Source of the DNA: Acaricomes phytoseiuli DSM 14247
GTDB lineage: Bacteria; Actinomycetota; Actinomycetes; Actinomycetales; Micrococcaceae
Direction: 5' to 3'
DNA length: 64,000 nt
Assembly (NCBI RefSeq): GCF_000376245.1
Contig: NZ_AQXM01000056.1
Coordinates: 27,677 to 91,676 of the forward strand
Part shown: positions 56,123 to 64,000 of the stretch, in pieces
Position numbering within the stretch: position 1 is the first letter of the stretch
How the letters are laid out: the number at the start of each line of letters is the position of its first letter
Made by a program: the position numbers and the translations under genes
Notes under the pieces: generated by a model
The model's database searches: none
What the model saw: only the letters and a program-made list of their open reading frames with translations
Told to the model about the DNA's origin: nothing

Positions 56123-56758
56123 GTGAGCATTGATCTTGTGCTGGACCTCCTCGGCGTCTTCTTCTTCGCCGTTTCCGGCTGCCTGCTCGCCGGACACAGG
56201 GGCTTCGATCTGATCGGTTCGCTGCTCCTGGGTTCGCTCGTGGGCCTGGGTGGCGGGGTGATCCGGGACGTGGTGATCGGCCAGCTTCCGGCGGCGTTCT
56301 CGAACCCGCTGTATCTGGTGCCACCGGTGGCCGCGGCGTTGCTGGTCTTCTTCCTGTACCCCTTCTTGGAGCGGATAGGCAGGCTGCTGGTGATCTGCGA
56401 TGCCGCCGGGCTGGCCTTGTTCTGCGTGACCGGAACGATCAAAGCGCTCAACGCCGGGCTCAATCCGGTGGCCGCGATACTGCTCGGCGTCACCACGGCG
56501 GTGGGCGGCGGCCTGCTCCGGGACGTCGTGGCGAATCAGGTGCCGCAGCTTTTCAGCGCTCACGATATTTATGCCATTCCGGCCTTCATGGGGGCAGGGC
56601 TGGCCGCCCTGGCGTACACCATGGGCTGGTTCAACCCGCTGGCCGGCTTCGGCATCGCGGTTCTGGTCTTCAGCTTCCGCGTGGTCGCCTGGCATTTCGG
56701 TTGGCAGGCGCCTAATGCGGTCATCCGGCATTATCGCAAGACAGACGCTGAGGGATGA
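56123..56758 (+). CDS. Trimeric intracellular cation (TRIC) channel family protein
   Basis: 211 residues. Two repeated three-helix units with the glycine-rich motif, GLGGGVIRDVVIG in the first and AVGGGLLRDVVANQVP in the second, plus a seventh helix, as in prokaryotic TRIC (former UPF0126) proteins, which conduct potassium. The start is a GTG at 56123. Single gene, 59 bases before the small SUKH-like gene. Confidence 0.92.
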   Translation: MSIDLVLDLLGVFFFAVSGCLLAGHRGFDLIGSLLLGSLVGLGGGVIRDVVIGQLPAAFSNPLYLVPPVAAALLVFFLYPFLERIGRLLVICDAAGLALFCVTGTIKALNAGLNPVAAILLGVTTAVGGGLLRDVVANQVPQLFSAHDIYAIPAFMGAGLAALAYTMGWFNPLAGFGIAVLVFSFRVVAWHFGWQAPNAVIRHYRKTDAEG

Positions 56759-56817
56759 AGCAGCATAATCTATGTCACTCACTGGCCGCCATCATCTATG
56801 GGCACTAGTCTGGTGGG

Positions 56818-57228
56818 GTGAGCCCGTTGTTTTTGCAGAAGTTCCGTGACATCCTGCCGAACCTCCTGGGTGAAAACTGGCAGGAAGAAGACGGCATCCC
56901 GACTGAAGAGCTCGATGCTGATCTAGAGCTGCTGATTCCTCAGGCTCTGCGTGAGTTCTACCTCGCCCTGGGCAACACTGAGCTCATGGAGGCCCATTAT
57001 TACTTCTGGGACCCTGATGAGCTAGAGATCAACGATGGGTACCTGCTGTTCATCGAAGACGAGGAAGAGCTCTTCACCTGGGGAGTCAAGGCGGATCAGG
57101 TCGATCTACCGGACCCGCTGATCTGGCGTCGGAACAACGCCAAAGAAAACTGGGTCAGTGAAGAGGGCACGGTGAGCGAGTTCATTCTGGATTACTTCGA
57201 ATGGCTGCTCACCGACGAGGACGACTGA
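56818..57228 (+). CDS. Hypothetical protein, SMI1/KNR4 (SUKH)-like
   Basis: 136 very acidic residues starting at the GTG at 56818. LELLIPQALREFYLALGNTE followed by aromatic/acidic strands (YYFWDPDELEINDGYLLFIE, ELFTWGVKADQVDLPDPLIW) resembles the SUKH fold, many members of which are immunity proteins of polymorphic toxins. No toxin gene is adjacent, so it would be an orphan or a housekeeping member. The match is by eye only. Confidence 0.6.
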   Translation: MSPLFLQKFRDILPNLLGENWQEEDGIPTEELDADLELLIPQALREFYLALGNTELMEAHYYFWDPDELEINDGYLLFIEDEEELFTWGVKADQVDLPDPLIWRRNNAKENWVSEEGTVSEFILDYFEWLLTDEDD

Positions 57229-57266
57229 CCGCACTTAGAAGGTGGGCGGCTCAGCTATTGCGGCGC

Positions 57267-58394
57267 TCAGACATCACGCTGTACAACAGCGTGAGCGAAG
57301 TCGGCCAAGGCGGTTCGCACCGTTCCCTCCGGAAGCGGCTCGAGCGCCTTCACCGCATCCTCAGCCCATTGCCGGGCGATACCCCAAGCCTGCTCGGCCA
57401 CCGGGTGTTCGCGCAAAGCGGTCACAGCAGCGGCGAGTGCTTCATCGGAACTGAGGTCGCCGTCTATGAGTTCGAGCACCGCAGCGGCCTGCGCATCGGT
57501 CTGTGCAGCCTGACGCAGAAGCAGAACCGGCATCGTCGGCACTCTTTCCCGCAGATCAGTTCCGGGCACTTTACCGGAGACCTGCTTCAAACCGGTCACA
57601 TCGATCACGTCATCGGCGAGCTGGAAGGCGATACCGACTTTCTCGCCGTACTCCACCATGATGTCCTGGTACTCGGGCACTCCGGCGAAAAGAACGCCCA
57701 ATTGACCGGATGCCGCCACCAGAGAGCCCGTTTTATCGGCGATCACCGACAGGTAGTGCGCGATAGGGTCTTCATCCGGCCGCGGGCCCACGGTTTCGTG
57801 CAGCTGGCCGAGGCATAACCGTTCGAAGGTGCGGGCCTGAATGCGCAGAGCCTCGGCACCGAGATCGGAGACCAGGATCGAGGCCCGGGCGAAGATCAGA
57901 TCCCCGGTGAGGATCGCCACCGAGTTCCCCCACACCTCATGCGCGGTCGGCGCACCACGGCGGTAGGGAGCCGAATCCATCACATCATCGTGATACAGGG
58001 TGGCGAGGTGGGTCAGTTCCATCACGACGGCGACCCGAACCACCTCGGGGCTCTCCCAGTCACCCAGATGGGACGCAAGTAGTACCAACAAGGGCCGGAT
58101 GCGTTTGCCACCCGCTTCGATCAGGTGCCGGGAGGTGGCGTCCGCCAAAGGATCGGAACTGGCGATCGCTTCCCGCAACTGCTTCTCCACTTTGGCTAGA
58201 CTCGTGGAGATCGCGGGGCCGAGCTGCGGATCCTCAGCGACTTGAGCGAAGGAGGCCGGGAGCTTGATGCCGACCGCGATGCTGCTGGTCGGCACATCGG
58301 CAGCCAGGTCTTCAGACGGGCCATGGCCGGCCTGGGTCCACTCCGCACCCCGCCGATGCACGTCTGAGGTGCCGTTGCCTGCGCTCGTCGTCAC
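57267..58394 (-). CDS. Polyprenyl diphosphate synthase (menaquinone side chain)
   Basis: 375 residues. Both aspartate-rich motifs are intact: DDVMD at residues 136-140 (TLYHDDVMDSAPYRRG) and DDVID at 261-265 (IAFQLADDVIDVTG), with GGKRIRPLL upstream. The first 45 residues are a poorly conserved extension. It makes the long isoprenoid tail (product length not deducible; hepta- to nonaprenyl is usual) from FPP or GPP and IPP. The GTG start overlaps the reductase stop by four bases, making it the last gene of a menaquinone operon. Confidence 0.93.
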   Translation of the reverse strand: MTTSAGNGTSDVHRRGAEWTQAGHGPSEDLAADVPTSSIAVGIKLPASFAQVAEDPQLGPAISTSLAKVEKQLREAIASSDPLADATSRHLIEAGGKRIRPLLVLLASHLGDWESPEVVRVAVVMELTHLATLYHDDVMDSAPYRRGAPTAHEVWGNSVAILTGDLIFARASILVSDLGAEALRIQARTFERLCLGQLHETVGPRPDEDPIAHYLSVIADKTGSLVAASGQLGVLFAGVPEYQDIMVEYGEKVGIAFQLADDVIDVTGLKQVSGKVPGTDLRERVPTMPVLLLRQAAQTDAQAAAVLELIDGDLSSDEALAAAVTALREHPVAEQAWGIARQWAEDAVKALEPLPEGTVRTALADFAHAVVQRDV

Positions 58395-59740
58395 CGGTCA
58401 AGCCTATCCTGCTTGGCTGCTGCGGGCTTCCCCGCCGTGTTCCCGGCGCGGGATGAGCCGCTGTCCTGGTTGCTCGCCGCGGGCACGAAGGCCTCTAATG
58501 CACGGATCGTGAGGTCCCCGAAGGCTTTGCCATTCGGGTCTGTGAGATTCGCCATGAGCCGGACCACGAAACGCATCAGGAACGGCAACGGCATCCCGGT
58601 CCGCAAAGCAAGACTCATCACGGCGGGGTGCCCAATCAGTTCGGCGAAGCCGCGGCCCAGGGTGAAATGCCGCCCCCATAGACCCCGCAGACGTTCCTGA
58701 TAGCGGAGCATCGCGGCGTCGAGCACGCTGCGCGAAGGCAGTGCGGCAGCGCTGACCAGAAGCTCTGCGGCATAACGGGCGGACTCCAGGGCGTAGGAGA
58801 TCCCCTCGCCGTTGAAAGGACTCACCATTCCGCCGGCGTCGCCGAGCAGCAGCAGGCCGGGCCGGTAGTGCGGGGTTCGGTTGAACCCCATGGGCAGTGC
58901 AGCGCCGCGGATCTGCCCCACCTGATGCTCCGGATCGAACTGCCACTCTGCGGGCATCGTGGCGACCCACTGCTGCAGTACCTGGCGGTAATCGAGCCGG
59001 CCGAATTCCTTAGAAGAGTTCAGGATGCCCAGGCCGACATTGCAGGTGCCGTCCCCCACTCCGAAGACCCAACCGTAGCCGGGCAGCGGGCGGCGCGGAT
59101 CCGGGCCGGTCAACTCCAACCAGCCCTCCATCCAGTTCTCCTGGTGGCGCGGCGAGGTGTAGTAGGTGCGCACCGCGACGCCCAGTGGCCGGTCATCGCG
59201 TTTCGCGATGCCCAGGGAGAGCGCGGTCCGGGTGGAATTCCCGTCTGCGGCGAGCACCACGTCGGCCGGGAAATCCTGGACCTGACCGGTCTTGCGTCCG
59301 TTCTCATCGAGTAGTGCGGCGCGTACTCCGACCACCCGGCCGGTATCGTCTGTGAGCGCTTCGGTGACGGAATGCCCCTCGAGGATGGTCGCTCCGGCAG
59401 CTCTGGCGTGATCGGCCAGCTCTTCGTCGAAGCCCCAGCGGGTCCTGGTCAAGCCGTAATCGGGGAATTCGCCGCCCAGGGCGCCCCAGGGAACTTCGAC
59501 CTTCCGCTCCCTGGCAAGCAGGCGCAGCCCTTCGGTACGCTGCCATTCGGGGCCGTCATGGGGTAGGCCGAGCAACTGGAGTTCGCGGACGGCCCGCGGC
59601 GTCAGCCCGTCCCCGCAGACTTTCTCTCGCGGGAACCGGGTTTTCTCCAGCACCGTGACGTCGATACCGGCTGCCGCCAGATAGTAGGCTGCCGCAGAGC
59701 CGGCGGGGCCGGCTCCGACGATGAGAACGCGCATGCTCAA
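58391..59740 (-). CDS. menJ: Geranylgeranyl reductase family protein (menaquinone reductase-like)
   Basis: 449 residues. FAD-binding motif [20 protein letters not shown] at the N-terminus, [16 protein letters not shown], and the second flavin motif [20 protein letters not shown]. In actinobacteria, members next to menG saturate one isoprene unit of menaquinone (MenJ), which fits the flanking genes; a role in other isoprenoid reduction remains possible. The start is a TTG at 59738-59740 overlapping the menG stop, or an ATG two codons on. Ends with a four-base overlap into the prenyl synthase gene. Confidence 0.88.
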   Translation of the reverse strand: MSMRVLIVGAGPAGSAAAYYLAAAGIDVTVLEKTRFPREKVCGDGLTPRAVRELQLLGLPHDGPEWQRTEGLRLLARERKVEVPWGALGGEFPDYGLTRTRWGFDEELADHARAAGATILEGHSVTEALTDDTGRVVGVRAALLDENGRKTGQVQDFPADVVLAADGNSTRTALSLGIAKRDDRPLGVAVRTYYTSPRHQENWMEGWLELTGPDPRRPLPGYGWVFGVGDGTCNVGLGILNSSKEFGRLDYRQVLQQWVATMPAEWQFDPEHQVGQIRGAALPMGFNRTPHYRPGLLLLGDAGGMVSPFNGEGISYALESARYAAELLVSAAALPSRSVLDAAMLRYQERLRGLWGRHFTLGRGFAELIGHPAVMSLALRTGMPLPFLMRFVVRLMANLTDPNGKAFGDLTIRALEAFVPAASNQDSGSSRAGNTAGKPAAAKQDRLDR

Positions 59741-60468
59741 CGGCTGCTCCCGGCGGCCGCCTGATCGGCGTCTGACTGGCCTTTGAAAGCACGATGCACG
59801 GCGACCAAGCCGCCGTTAAGGTTGCGGTACGTCACCGCGGACCAGCCCGCATCGGCGATCCATTCCGCAAGGTGATTCTGATCCGGCCAGGCCCGGATCG
59901 ATTCGGCGAGGTATTCATAGGCCACCGCATTGGAGGAGACTCGGCGTGCGATAGCAGGCAGGGCACGCATCAGATATTCGTAGTAGACCGTGCGCCACGG
60001 GCCAAAGAGCGGGCGGGAGAATTCCGCGATGACCAACCGGCCGCCCGGCTTCGTCACCCGATGCATCTCCGCCAGGGCGGCGCGCGGGGCGCTGACATTG
60101 CGCAGGCCGAAAGAGATCGTGGTGGCGTCGAAGCTGTGGTCCGCGAACGGCAGTGCGGTGGCATCCCCCGCGACGAAGTCGATATCAGGGCGGCGGCGTT
60201 TTCCGACCAAGAGCATGCCGAAGGAGAAATCCAAGGCCACGACGTTCACGCCGGCATCCGCATAGGGTTCGCTGGAGGTGCCGGTTCCCGCCGCGACATC
60301 GAGCACTCGCTGCCCGGAATCGGCCGCTACCGCCTCGACCACGGCCTTCCGCCAGCGCCGGGTCTGGCCCAGGGAGAGCACATCGTTGGTCACATCGTAT
60401 TTGGGCGCAACGTCATCGAACATCGCGGCAACCTCATCGGGACGCTTCTCCAGGGATGCTCGGCTCAT
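59737..60468 (-). CDS. menG: Demethylmenaquinone methyltransferase
   Basis: 243 residues of the UbiE/COQ5 family. [20 protein letters not shown] at the N-terminus, SAM-binding motif [39 protein letters not shown] (motif II region) and [14 protein letters not shown] (motif III). It performs the last methylation of menaquinone synthesis. Start ATG with a fair upstream site. First gene of menG-menJ-prenyl synthase, all joined by overlapping stop and start codons. Confidence 0.95.
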   Translation of the reverse strand: MSRASLEKRPDEVAAMFDDVAPKYDVTNDVLSLGQTRRWRKAVVEAVAADSGQRVLDVAAGTGTSSEPYADAGVNVVALDFSFGMLLVGKRRRPDIDFVAGDATALPFADHSFDATTISFGLRNVSAPRAALAEMHRVTKPGGRLVIAEFSRPLFGPWRTVYYEYLMRALPAIARRVSSNAVAYEYLAESIRAWPDQNHLAEWIADAGWSAVTYRNLNGGLVAVHRAFKGQSDADQAAAGSSR

Positions 60469-60633
60469 TGATCTATTCTCGCAAACTTCTCAGCCACTGG
60501 TGCACCCGGCTTCCTCGGGAAACTTCCGAAGGAAGGGGCTTGTGTAACTCCGGCAGCTTTTCTATGATGTAGATCAATAATTACATTAATTAGCTTAATT
60601 GATTCTAGGATTGGCGGACTGAGGTGACGCAGG

Positions 60634-60936
60634 GTGGCTGACGTGAAGATCAGCGCGGAGGTCTTCGAAAGCGCTGGAAAGGCGCTGAACACTGCCGCCG
60701 GAACCGTGGAGGCTCTGGCGCAGGATGCCTCAGCAGACCTCGGCCACCCGGGGCTGCGAACCGCCGCCGACGATGCCGCCACCACCTGGGCGGTAGCCCG
60801 CAGCGCCCTCGGTTCCGCCATGGCCTCGGAAAGCCGCCAGGTTGCCTCCGTGGCCGTCGTCTTCGCACAAGTGGATGAAGCGCTTTCCCGGAGCATCACC
60901 GGGATCGGAATCACTGAAGGGCCCCGCGATGGGTAG
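60634..60936 (+). CDS. Small helical protein, WXG100/EspC-like (candidate T7SS partner)
   Basis: 100 residues from the GTG at 60634 (GAGGTGA upstream). It is almost wholly alpha-helical in appearance: Ala/Val/Glu-rich helix 1 (ISAEVFESAGKALNTAAGTV), a break at GHPGLRTAADDAATTWAVAR, and helix 2 (SESRQVASVAVVFAQVDEAL). No signal peptide. This size and hairpin shape, with a W in the turn region, resembles ESX/EspC-type secreted helpers but lacks a clear WXG. It overlaps the next gene by eight bases and heads a four-gene cassette. Confidence 0.65.
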   Translation: MADVKISAEVFESAGKALNTAAGTVEALAQDASADLGHPGLRTAADDAATTWAVARSALGSAMASESRQVASVAVVFAQVDEALSRSITGIGITEGPRDG

Positions 60937-61315
60937 GCCCTCGGACTGGTCCCTGCTGGGCGGCGCTGATCCCTGCCCGGGCAGTATCGACGAGGCCCTG
61001 GGCTTATCAGACTCCTGGGGGCGATGTGCCGGCGGCCTGAGTGATGCTCATCGAGTGCTCTCCGGCGTGGAGGTTTCCGGCGCCGGCAACGCGGTGATCG
61101 CGGCCGGGGATCTGGTGCGCTCCAGCGCGGGGCTGCTAGGGGTTTACCGTGACGCCTGCGAGGGCTGCGCTCATGCTCTGACGATGTGGGCCAGAGCCCT
61201 GGAAATGCTGCAGAGTGAAGCTGATCGCCTGCACGCCCAGGCCTTGCAGGCCAAGGATGATCAGGAAGCCGGGCAGCGAATGATCGCCACCGGGCGGGAT
61301 GAGCGCATACGGTAA
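60929..61315 (+). CDS. T7SS signal domain-like helical protein
   Basis: 128 residues from the ATG at 60929, overlapping the previous stop. LLGGADPCPGSIDEALGLSD carries a DPxPG motif like that at the N-terminus of actinobacterial T7SS-secreted polymorphic toxins; long helices follow (ALTMWARALEMLQSEADRLH, AQALQAKDDQEAG). Here it is a separate small protein rather than fused to the effector encoded next, 27 bases downstream. Inference: a dedicated secretion partner for the hydrolase. Confidence 0.6.
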   Translation: MGRPSDWSLLGGADPCPGSIDEALGLSDSWGRCAGGLSDAHRVLSGVEVSGAGNAVIAAGDLVRSSAGLLGVYRDACEGCAHALTMWARALEMLQSEADRLHAQALQAKDDQEAGQRMIATGRDERIR

Positions 61316-61342
61316 GCCACCGCGAAGGGGCTTCTGGACGGT

Positions 61343-63049
61343 ATGGGCCAGACCATGATCGAGACTCTGCTACCCGGGCTGGCGGGCTCCTTCTCTGATC
61401 AGCGGGGGCAAGCCCTAGTGGCTGAGGCTACCGAGCGGCTGCATCGGTTGCGGCAGCAGACCGAGCAACTCCGGGACGAATACCGGGCAGAGGGCGACCG
61501 GGTGGCACACGGGTTGATGACCCCGGTGCCGTCCGATGCGGTCAGCAAAGCGGGACTGGTCGCCGATACACCAATCGGCAACGGCGCTATTGCTGCAATC
61601 CTGAACCCGGGCAAGGACAGGCAGCTGGCCGCACTGAACAATCTTTACGGTAAAGCCTCAGCAGGTGACACTCAGGCGCAGCAGCAATACCTGACCGCCC
61701 TGGCGGCCCTCACCTCGATGCAACTGGCGCTGTTCGCTGTATGGCAACAGGGCCAAGCCCGCAACCCACTCACTCAGGGCCGAGTCGATGTGCCCGCGAC
61801 CAAGGCCTGGTGGGGTGGGCTGAACTCCTCGACCCAAGCGCTGCTGATCGCCGCGGTGCCCGGCATCATCGGCAACCTCAACGGCGTCCCGTACAGCACC
61901 CGGGATAAAGCCAATAGGACGCTTCTGAATACGCTGAGAAGAGATCTGGGGGTAAGTGAAAGGGTTCGTAAAGCGCTTGATGGGATCGAAAAGTCAGTGA
62001 AGTACCAAGATGGTTCTCCGCGTGCCGACCGGTACGTCATCGCATTCGATCTGAACAACGACAAACCTCTTGCTGCGGTGGCAATTGGTGATCTTGATAC
62101 CCCGGGAAACGTTACCTGGAACATTCCAGGCATGGGCACCACCGTCGCACCGGGAGGTATTGATGACTGGACTAATGCCTCGCAAAATGTTTATAACCGC
62201 CAGGTAGCTACCTTAGAGAGATATGGGCCAGCCGCTATAAGCAATGCTGTGGTTTCCTGGGTGGGCTACGATGCTCCCGAGATGTTCCCGCAAAGCCAAG
62301 AGGTTTTCTCCGGAGACAAAGCCTGGGTTGGTTCGGATAAGCTTGCCGCCGCCCTTGATGGATTTTACGAAACTCGAAACGCCGGGAACGGAATAGGCCT
62401 TCCGAAGGTCCATGTCGTTGCGCATTCTTATGGGACCACAAACGCCGCTTATGCGCTGACGAAAACCTCTTACGACGTCAGTACAGTAACGTTCGTAGGC
62501 TCAGCCGGTATCGACCCGAATGTGGTTCCGAATGCTGAAGCAATGAATATCAAAAAGGCAAGCGATGGCAAACCTGCCGTATACGCGACTCTGGCCGTCC
62601 GTGATTTGGTAGCACCTGCTGGCATCTGGGGGTCACAGACCGCAGGAGTTGACGCGGCGCTCGGCGACTTCATCACAAACCCCGTGGATGTACTCGGTAG
62701 ATACTTCGACACCATCAATAATCAGGAACCGATTCAACCTCGAGTCTCACCGACTAGCCCCGTGGTCTGGCCCGGAGCCAAAATATTCTCTTCCGAAGGA
62801 GGCTTCGATCCAGAGACCGGGGTGAAGTTAGAAGAAACTGATGGGCATCAAACGACCGGGGACGGTAGCTGGAGCCCCATCCAAGCTTCCGCGGGAAACG
62901 GGTACTTTGATACTCGAACCGAGTCCTTGCAGAACATCGCATTAGCCTCCACCGGGCACGGCGATAAGATCCGCCCTTCGTCATGGTTCAGAATCACCAT
63001 TCCCGATAAAACACTCCGCAGCAGCCTTAGCCAGATGAGCAATGAATGA
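61343..63049 (+). CDS. DUF1023-type alpha/beta hydrolase, probable secreted effector
   Basis: 568 residues. A helical N-terminus (residues 15-140, with coiled-coil LHRLRQQTEQLRDEYRAEGD) leads to the DUF1023 hydrolase core: GNLNGVPYSTRDKANR (176-191), IPGMGTTVAPG (261-271), nucleophile elbow AHSYG with S362, and a late His (H539, STGHGDKI) as a possible triad member. No signal peptide, as expected for T7SS-type cargo. From about 61.9 kb the sequence becomes visibly poorer in GC than the first half. The stop overlaps the possible ATG of the following lipoprotein gene. Likely lipid or ester hydrolase; toxin role inferred from context. Confidence 0.8.
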   Translation: MGQTMIETLLPGLAGSFSDQRGQALVAEATERLHRLRQQTEQLRDEYRAEGDRVAHGLMTPVPSDAVSKAGLVADTPIGNGAIAAILNPGKDRQLAALNNLYGKASAGDTQAQQQYLTALAALTSMQLALFAVWQQGQARNPLTQGRVDVPATKAWWGGLNSSTQALLIAAVPGIIGNLNGVPYSTRDKANRTLLNTLRRDLGVSERVRKALDGIEKSVKYQDGSPRADRYVIAFDLNNDKPLAAVAIGDLDTPGNVTWNIPGMGTTVAPGGIDDWTNASQNVYNRQVATLERYGPAAISNAVVSWVGYDAPEMFPQSQEVFSGDKAWVGSDKLAAALDGFYETRNAGNGIGLPKVHVVAHSYGTTNAAYALTKTSYDVSTVTFVGSAGIDPNVVPNAEAMNIKKASDGKPAVYATLAVRDLVAPAGIWGSQTAGVDAALGDFITNPVDVLGRYFDTINNQEPIQPRVSPTSPVVWPGAKIFSSEGGFDPETGVKLEETDGHQTTGDGSWSPIQASAGNGYFDTRTESLQNIALASTGHGDKIRPSSWFRITIPDKTLRSSLSQMSNE

Positions 63050-63060
63050 AGGAACTCAAG

Positions 63061-63682
63061 GTGAGACTTACTGATACCAACAAAAAACCCTCTGCCATGA
63101 GAACCGCTCTAATTACAGCCATAGCCCTACCGCTACTGATCAGCGGCTGCGGTTCAAACCCCAACCCAGGAGGCACAGCACCTATGAGCTCCGATTCTGC
63201 ACGCCCCTTTGACGGCACCCGGGCCGGTGATGTCATGGAAAAAGACTTCTACGACACCATTGAGGAGACAGTCCAGCAGTCCGGAACCACCTTCCCCACC
63301 TGGGACCGAAGTGACCCTCAACGAATCGGACTAACCACCTGCACTATAGGGTCACAGCTCGGCAACTACCTCACCATTACCCTCCGCGGTGGGTCCATCG
63401 ATGATCCTAAAAGTGCGGCTGACAAAATCAAGGCTTACTGGGAATCTCACGGCTGGAAAATTGAGACTGTCTTCGACCACAGTGATGCCCCCAAACCCTG
63501 GAGTGCAGATCTCGGGAACCTCTCCCACAGGAATCGCAGTAACATTCGATGCCAGCAAAAACGCCGTCGGACCCGCAGACAAAACCGAATGGTCAATGCT
63601 TCAAGTGAAGAGCGACTGCTCACTTGATCCTGCGCTGAACATCAGACCGACGCCCACCAACTCATCGGACGATCTCTTCTGA
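63061..63682 (+). pseudogene. Lipoprotein gene with a one-base frameshift (candidate immunity lipoprotein)
   Basis: The start is probably the GTG at 63061 (AAGGA seven bases upstream); an ATG at 63046 overlaps the hydrolase stop. A lipoprotein signal (MRTALITAIALPLLISGCGS) with lipobox LISGC is followed by about 120 residues, including YLTITLRGGSIDDPKSAADK and YWESHGWKIETVFDHSD. At the C5 run 63488-63492 the frame is lost to a basic, non-protein-like tail ending at 63627, while the +1 frame continues sensibly (GVQISGTSPTGIAVTFDASK to TNSSDDLF, ending 63682). Removing one C restores an intact protein of about 205 residues. Role as surface immunity is inferred from position only. Confidence 0.7.
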
Positions 63683-63756
63683 CCATGCCACGACTCACGG
63701 GCCAGGCTCCAAGAAACCTCATGCTCAGCAGCACAAGGGTCTGCCCCGGGTTTGGT

Positions 63757-63778
63757 TGACAGTTGGGGTTTGGGGTGA
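63757..63778. mobile_element. Probable terminal end of an IS3-family element
   Basis: TGACAGTTGGGGTTTGG begins at 63757, 22 bases outside the transposase stop. IS3 elements typically start with TGA-type inverted ends close to the orfB stop. The other end lies beyond the window, so the inverted repeat cannot be verified here. Confidence 0.5.
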
Positions 63779-64000
63779 TCAGGCCGCTTTCGCGTCCGTG
63801 TAGATCGTCTCAAACTCTACGGGAGTGAGTTTGCCGAGGCCGCGTTGCCGGCGTCTTCGGTTGTACTTCGTTTCGATCCAGGAAACGATCGCGAGGCGGA
63901 GGTCAGCGCGAGTGTTCCAGCATCTCGTGTTGAGCACGTTCTTCTGAAGCAGGCTGAAGAAACTCTCCATGCTCGCGTTATCGCCAGCTCCGTAGGACCG
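63779..64000 (-). CDS. IS3 family transposase, C-terminal part (cut by window edge)
   Basis: 73 residues are visible, reading in from the right edge as RSYGAGDNASMESFFSLLQK and ending near YNRRRRQRGLGKLTPVEFET. The segment from GDNASMESFFSLLQ with its conserved Glu, and the tail YNxxRxxxxLGxxTPxxFE, are the end of the DDE integrase core of IS3/IS150 orfB proteins. The N-terminal part and orfA lie outside the window. The protein ends normally at 63779 with no decay visible. Confidence 0.88.
   Translation of the reverse strand, partial: RSYGAGDNASMESFFSLLQKNVLNTRCWNTRADLRLAIVSWIETKYNRRRRQRGLGKLTPVEFETIYTDAKAA

Overview
The window looks like a chromosomal segment of a high-GC actinobacterium, most likely a member of the Micrococcaceae (Arthrobacter-like). 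I infer this from the GC-rich third codon positions, the frequent GTG and TTG starts, the families present (PucR, DUF1023, a menaquinone methyltransferase/reductase/prenyl synthase operon, a eukaryote-like NADP isocitrate dehydrogenase) and a T7SS-type protein pair. No species call can be made from reading alone. I found no tRNA, rRNA or CRISPR array. Most long open frames opposite real genes are GC-driven shadows.

Layout. 1-6.0 kb (minus strand): a cut MgtC-type membrane protein, a BrkB/YihY membrane protein, a 2'-5' RNA ligase-like protein, trpS, exodeoxyribonuclease III and three small membrane proteins of unknown role. 6.0-10.7 kb: a NarL-type two-component pair facing an ABC exporter (two permeases plus an ATPase gene carrying a one-base frameshift). 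10.8-14.0 kb: an MMPL transporter with its TetR regulator. 14.1-18.5 kb: one-carbon metabolism (folD, glyA, purU) with an uncharacterised flavoprotein. 18.5-20.6 kb: an AT-richer gap of about 700 bases, then a secreted protein. 20.7-26.8 kb: gamma carbonic anhydrase, a ROK regulator and a monosaccharide ABC importer (ATPase, permease, binding protein). 26.9-31.3 kb: AI-2E-type permease, Gfo/Idh oxidoreductase, DoxX and icd. 31.5-37.7 kb: an MFS transporter and a sugar-acid operon (kinase, dehydrogenase, GntP permease with a frameshift) with a GntR regulator. 37.7-41.4 kb: alpha/beta hydrolase, YajQ, a DHFR-like reductase, HtpX and a histidine phosphatase. 41.5-46.4 kb: a Fur-type regulator overlapping a catalase gene, then a beta-lactamase-type esterase and an amino-acid permease. 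46.5-52.9 kb: a small secreted protein, RarD, and a GABA/aminobutyraldehyde pair with a divergent PucR regulator. 53.0-57.2 kb: ferredoxin-NADP reductase, an MHS-type MFS transporter, a TRIC channel and a SUKH-like protein. 57.3-60.5 kb: the menaquinone operon. 60.6-63.7 kb: a compact cassette of two small helical proteins, a DUF1023 hydrolase and a lipoprotein. 63.76 kb to the end: the edge of an IS3-family element.

The strongest unusual signals are four. (1) A dispersed family of three long near-perfect palindromes (about 14.1, 43.65 and 54.67 kb), all at gene 3' ends, with a shared core, a 14-base loop and compensatory changes in the stem. (2) The 60.6-63.7 kb cassette, which reads like a type VII secretion-associated effector with a candidate immunity lipoprotein. 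It has a base-composition change inside the hydrolase and an IS element beside it. (3) Three genes broken by one base in short C runs (ABC ATPase, gntP, the cassette lipoprotein). (4) A 17-base motif shared by the ROK regulator promoter and the sugar-importer promoter, which suggests an autoregulated ROK regulon.
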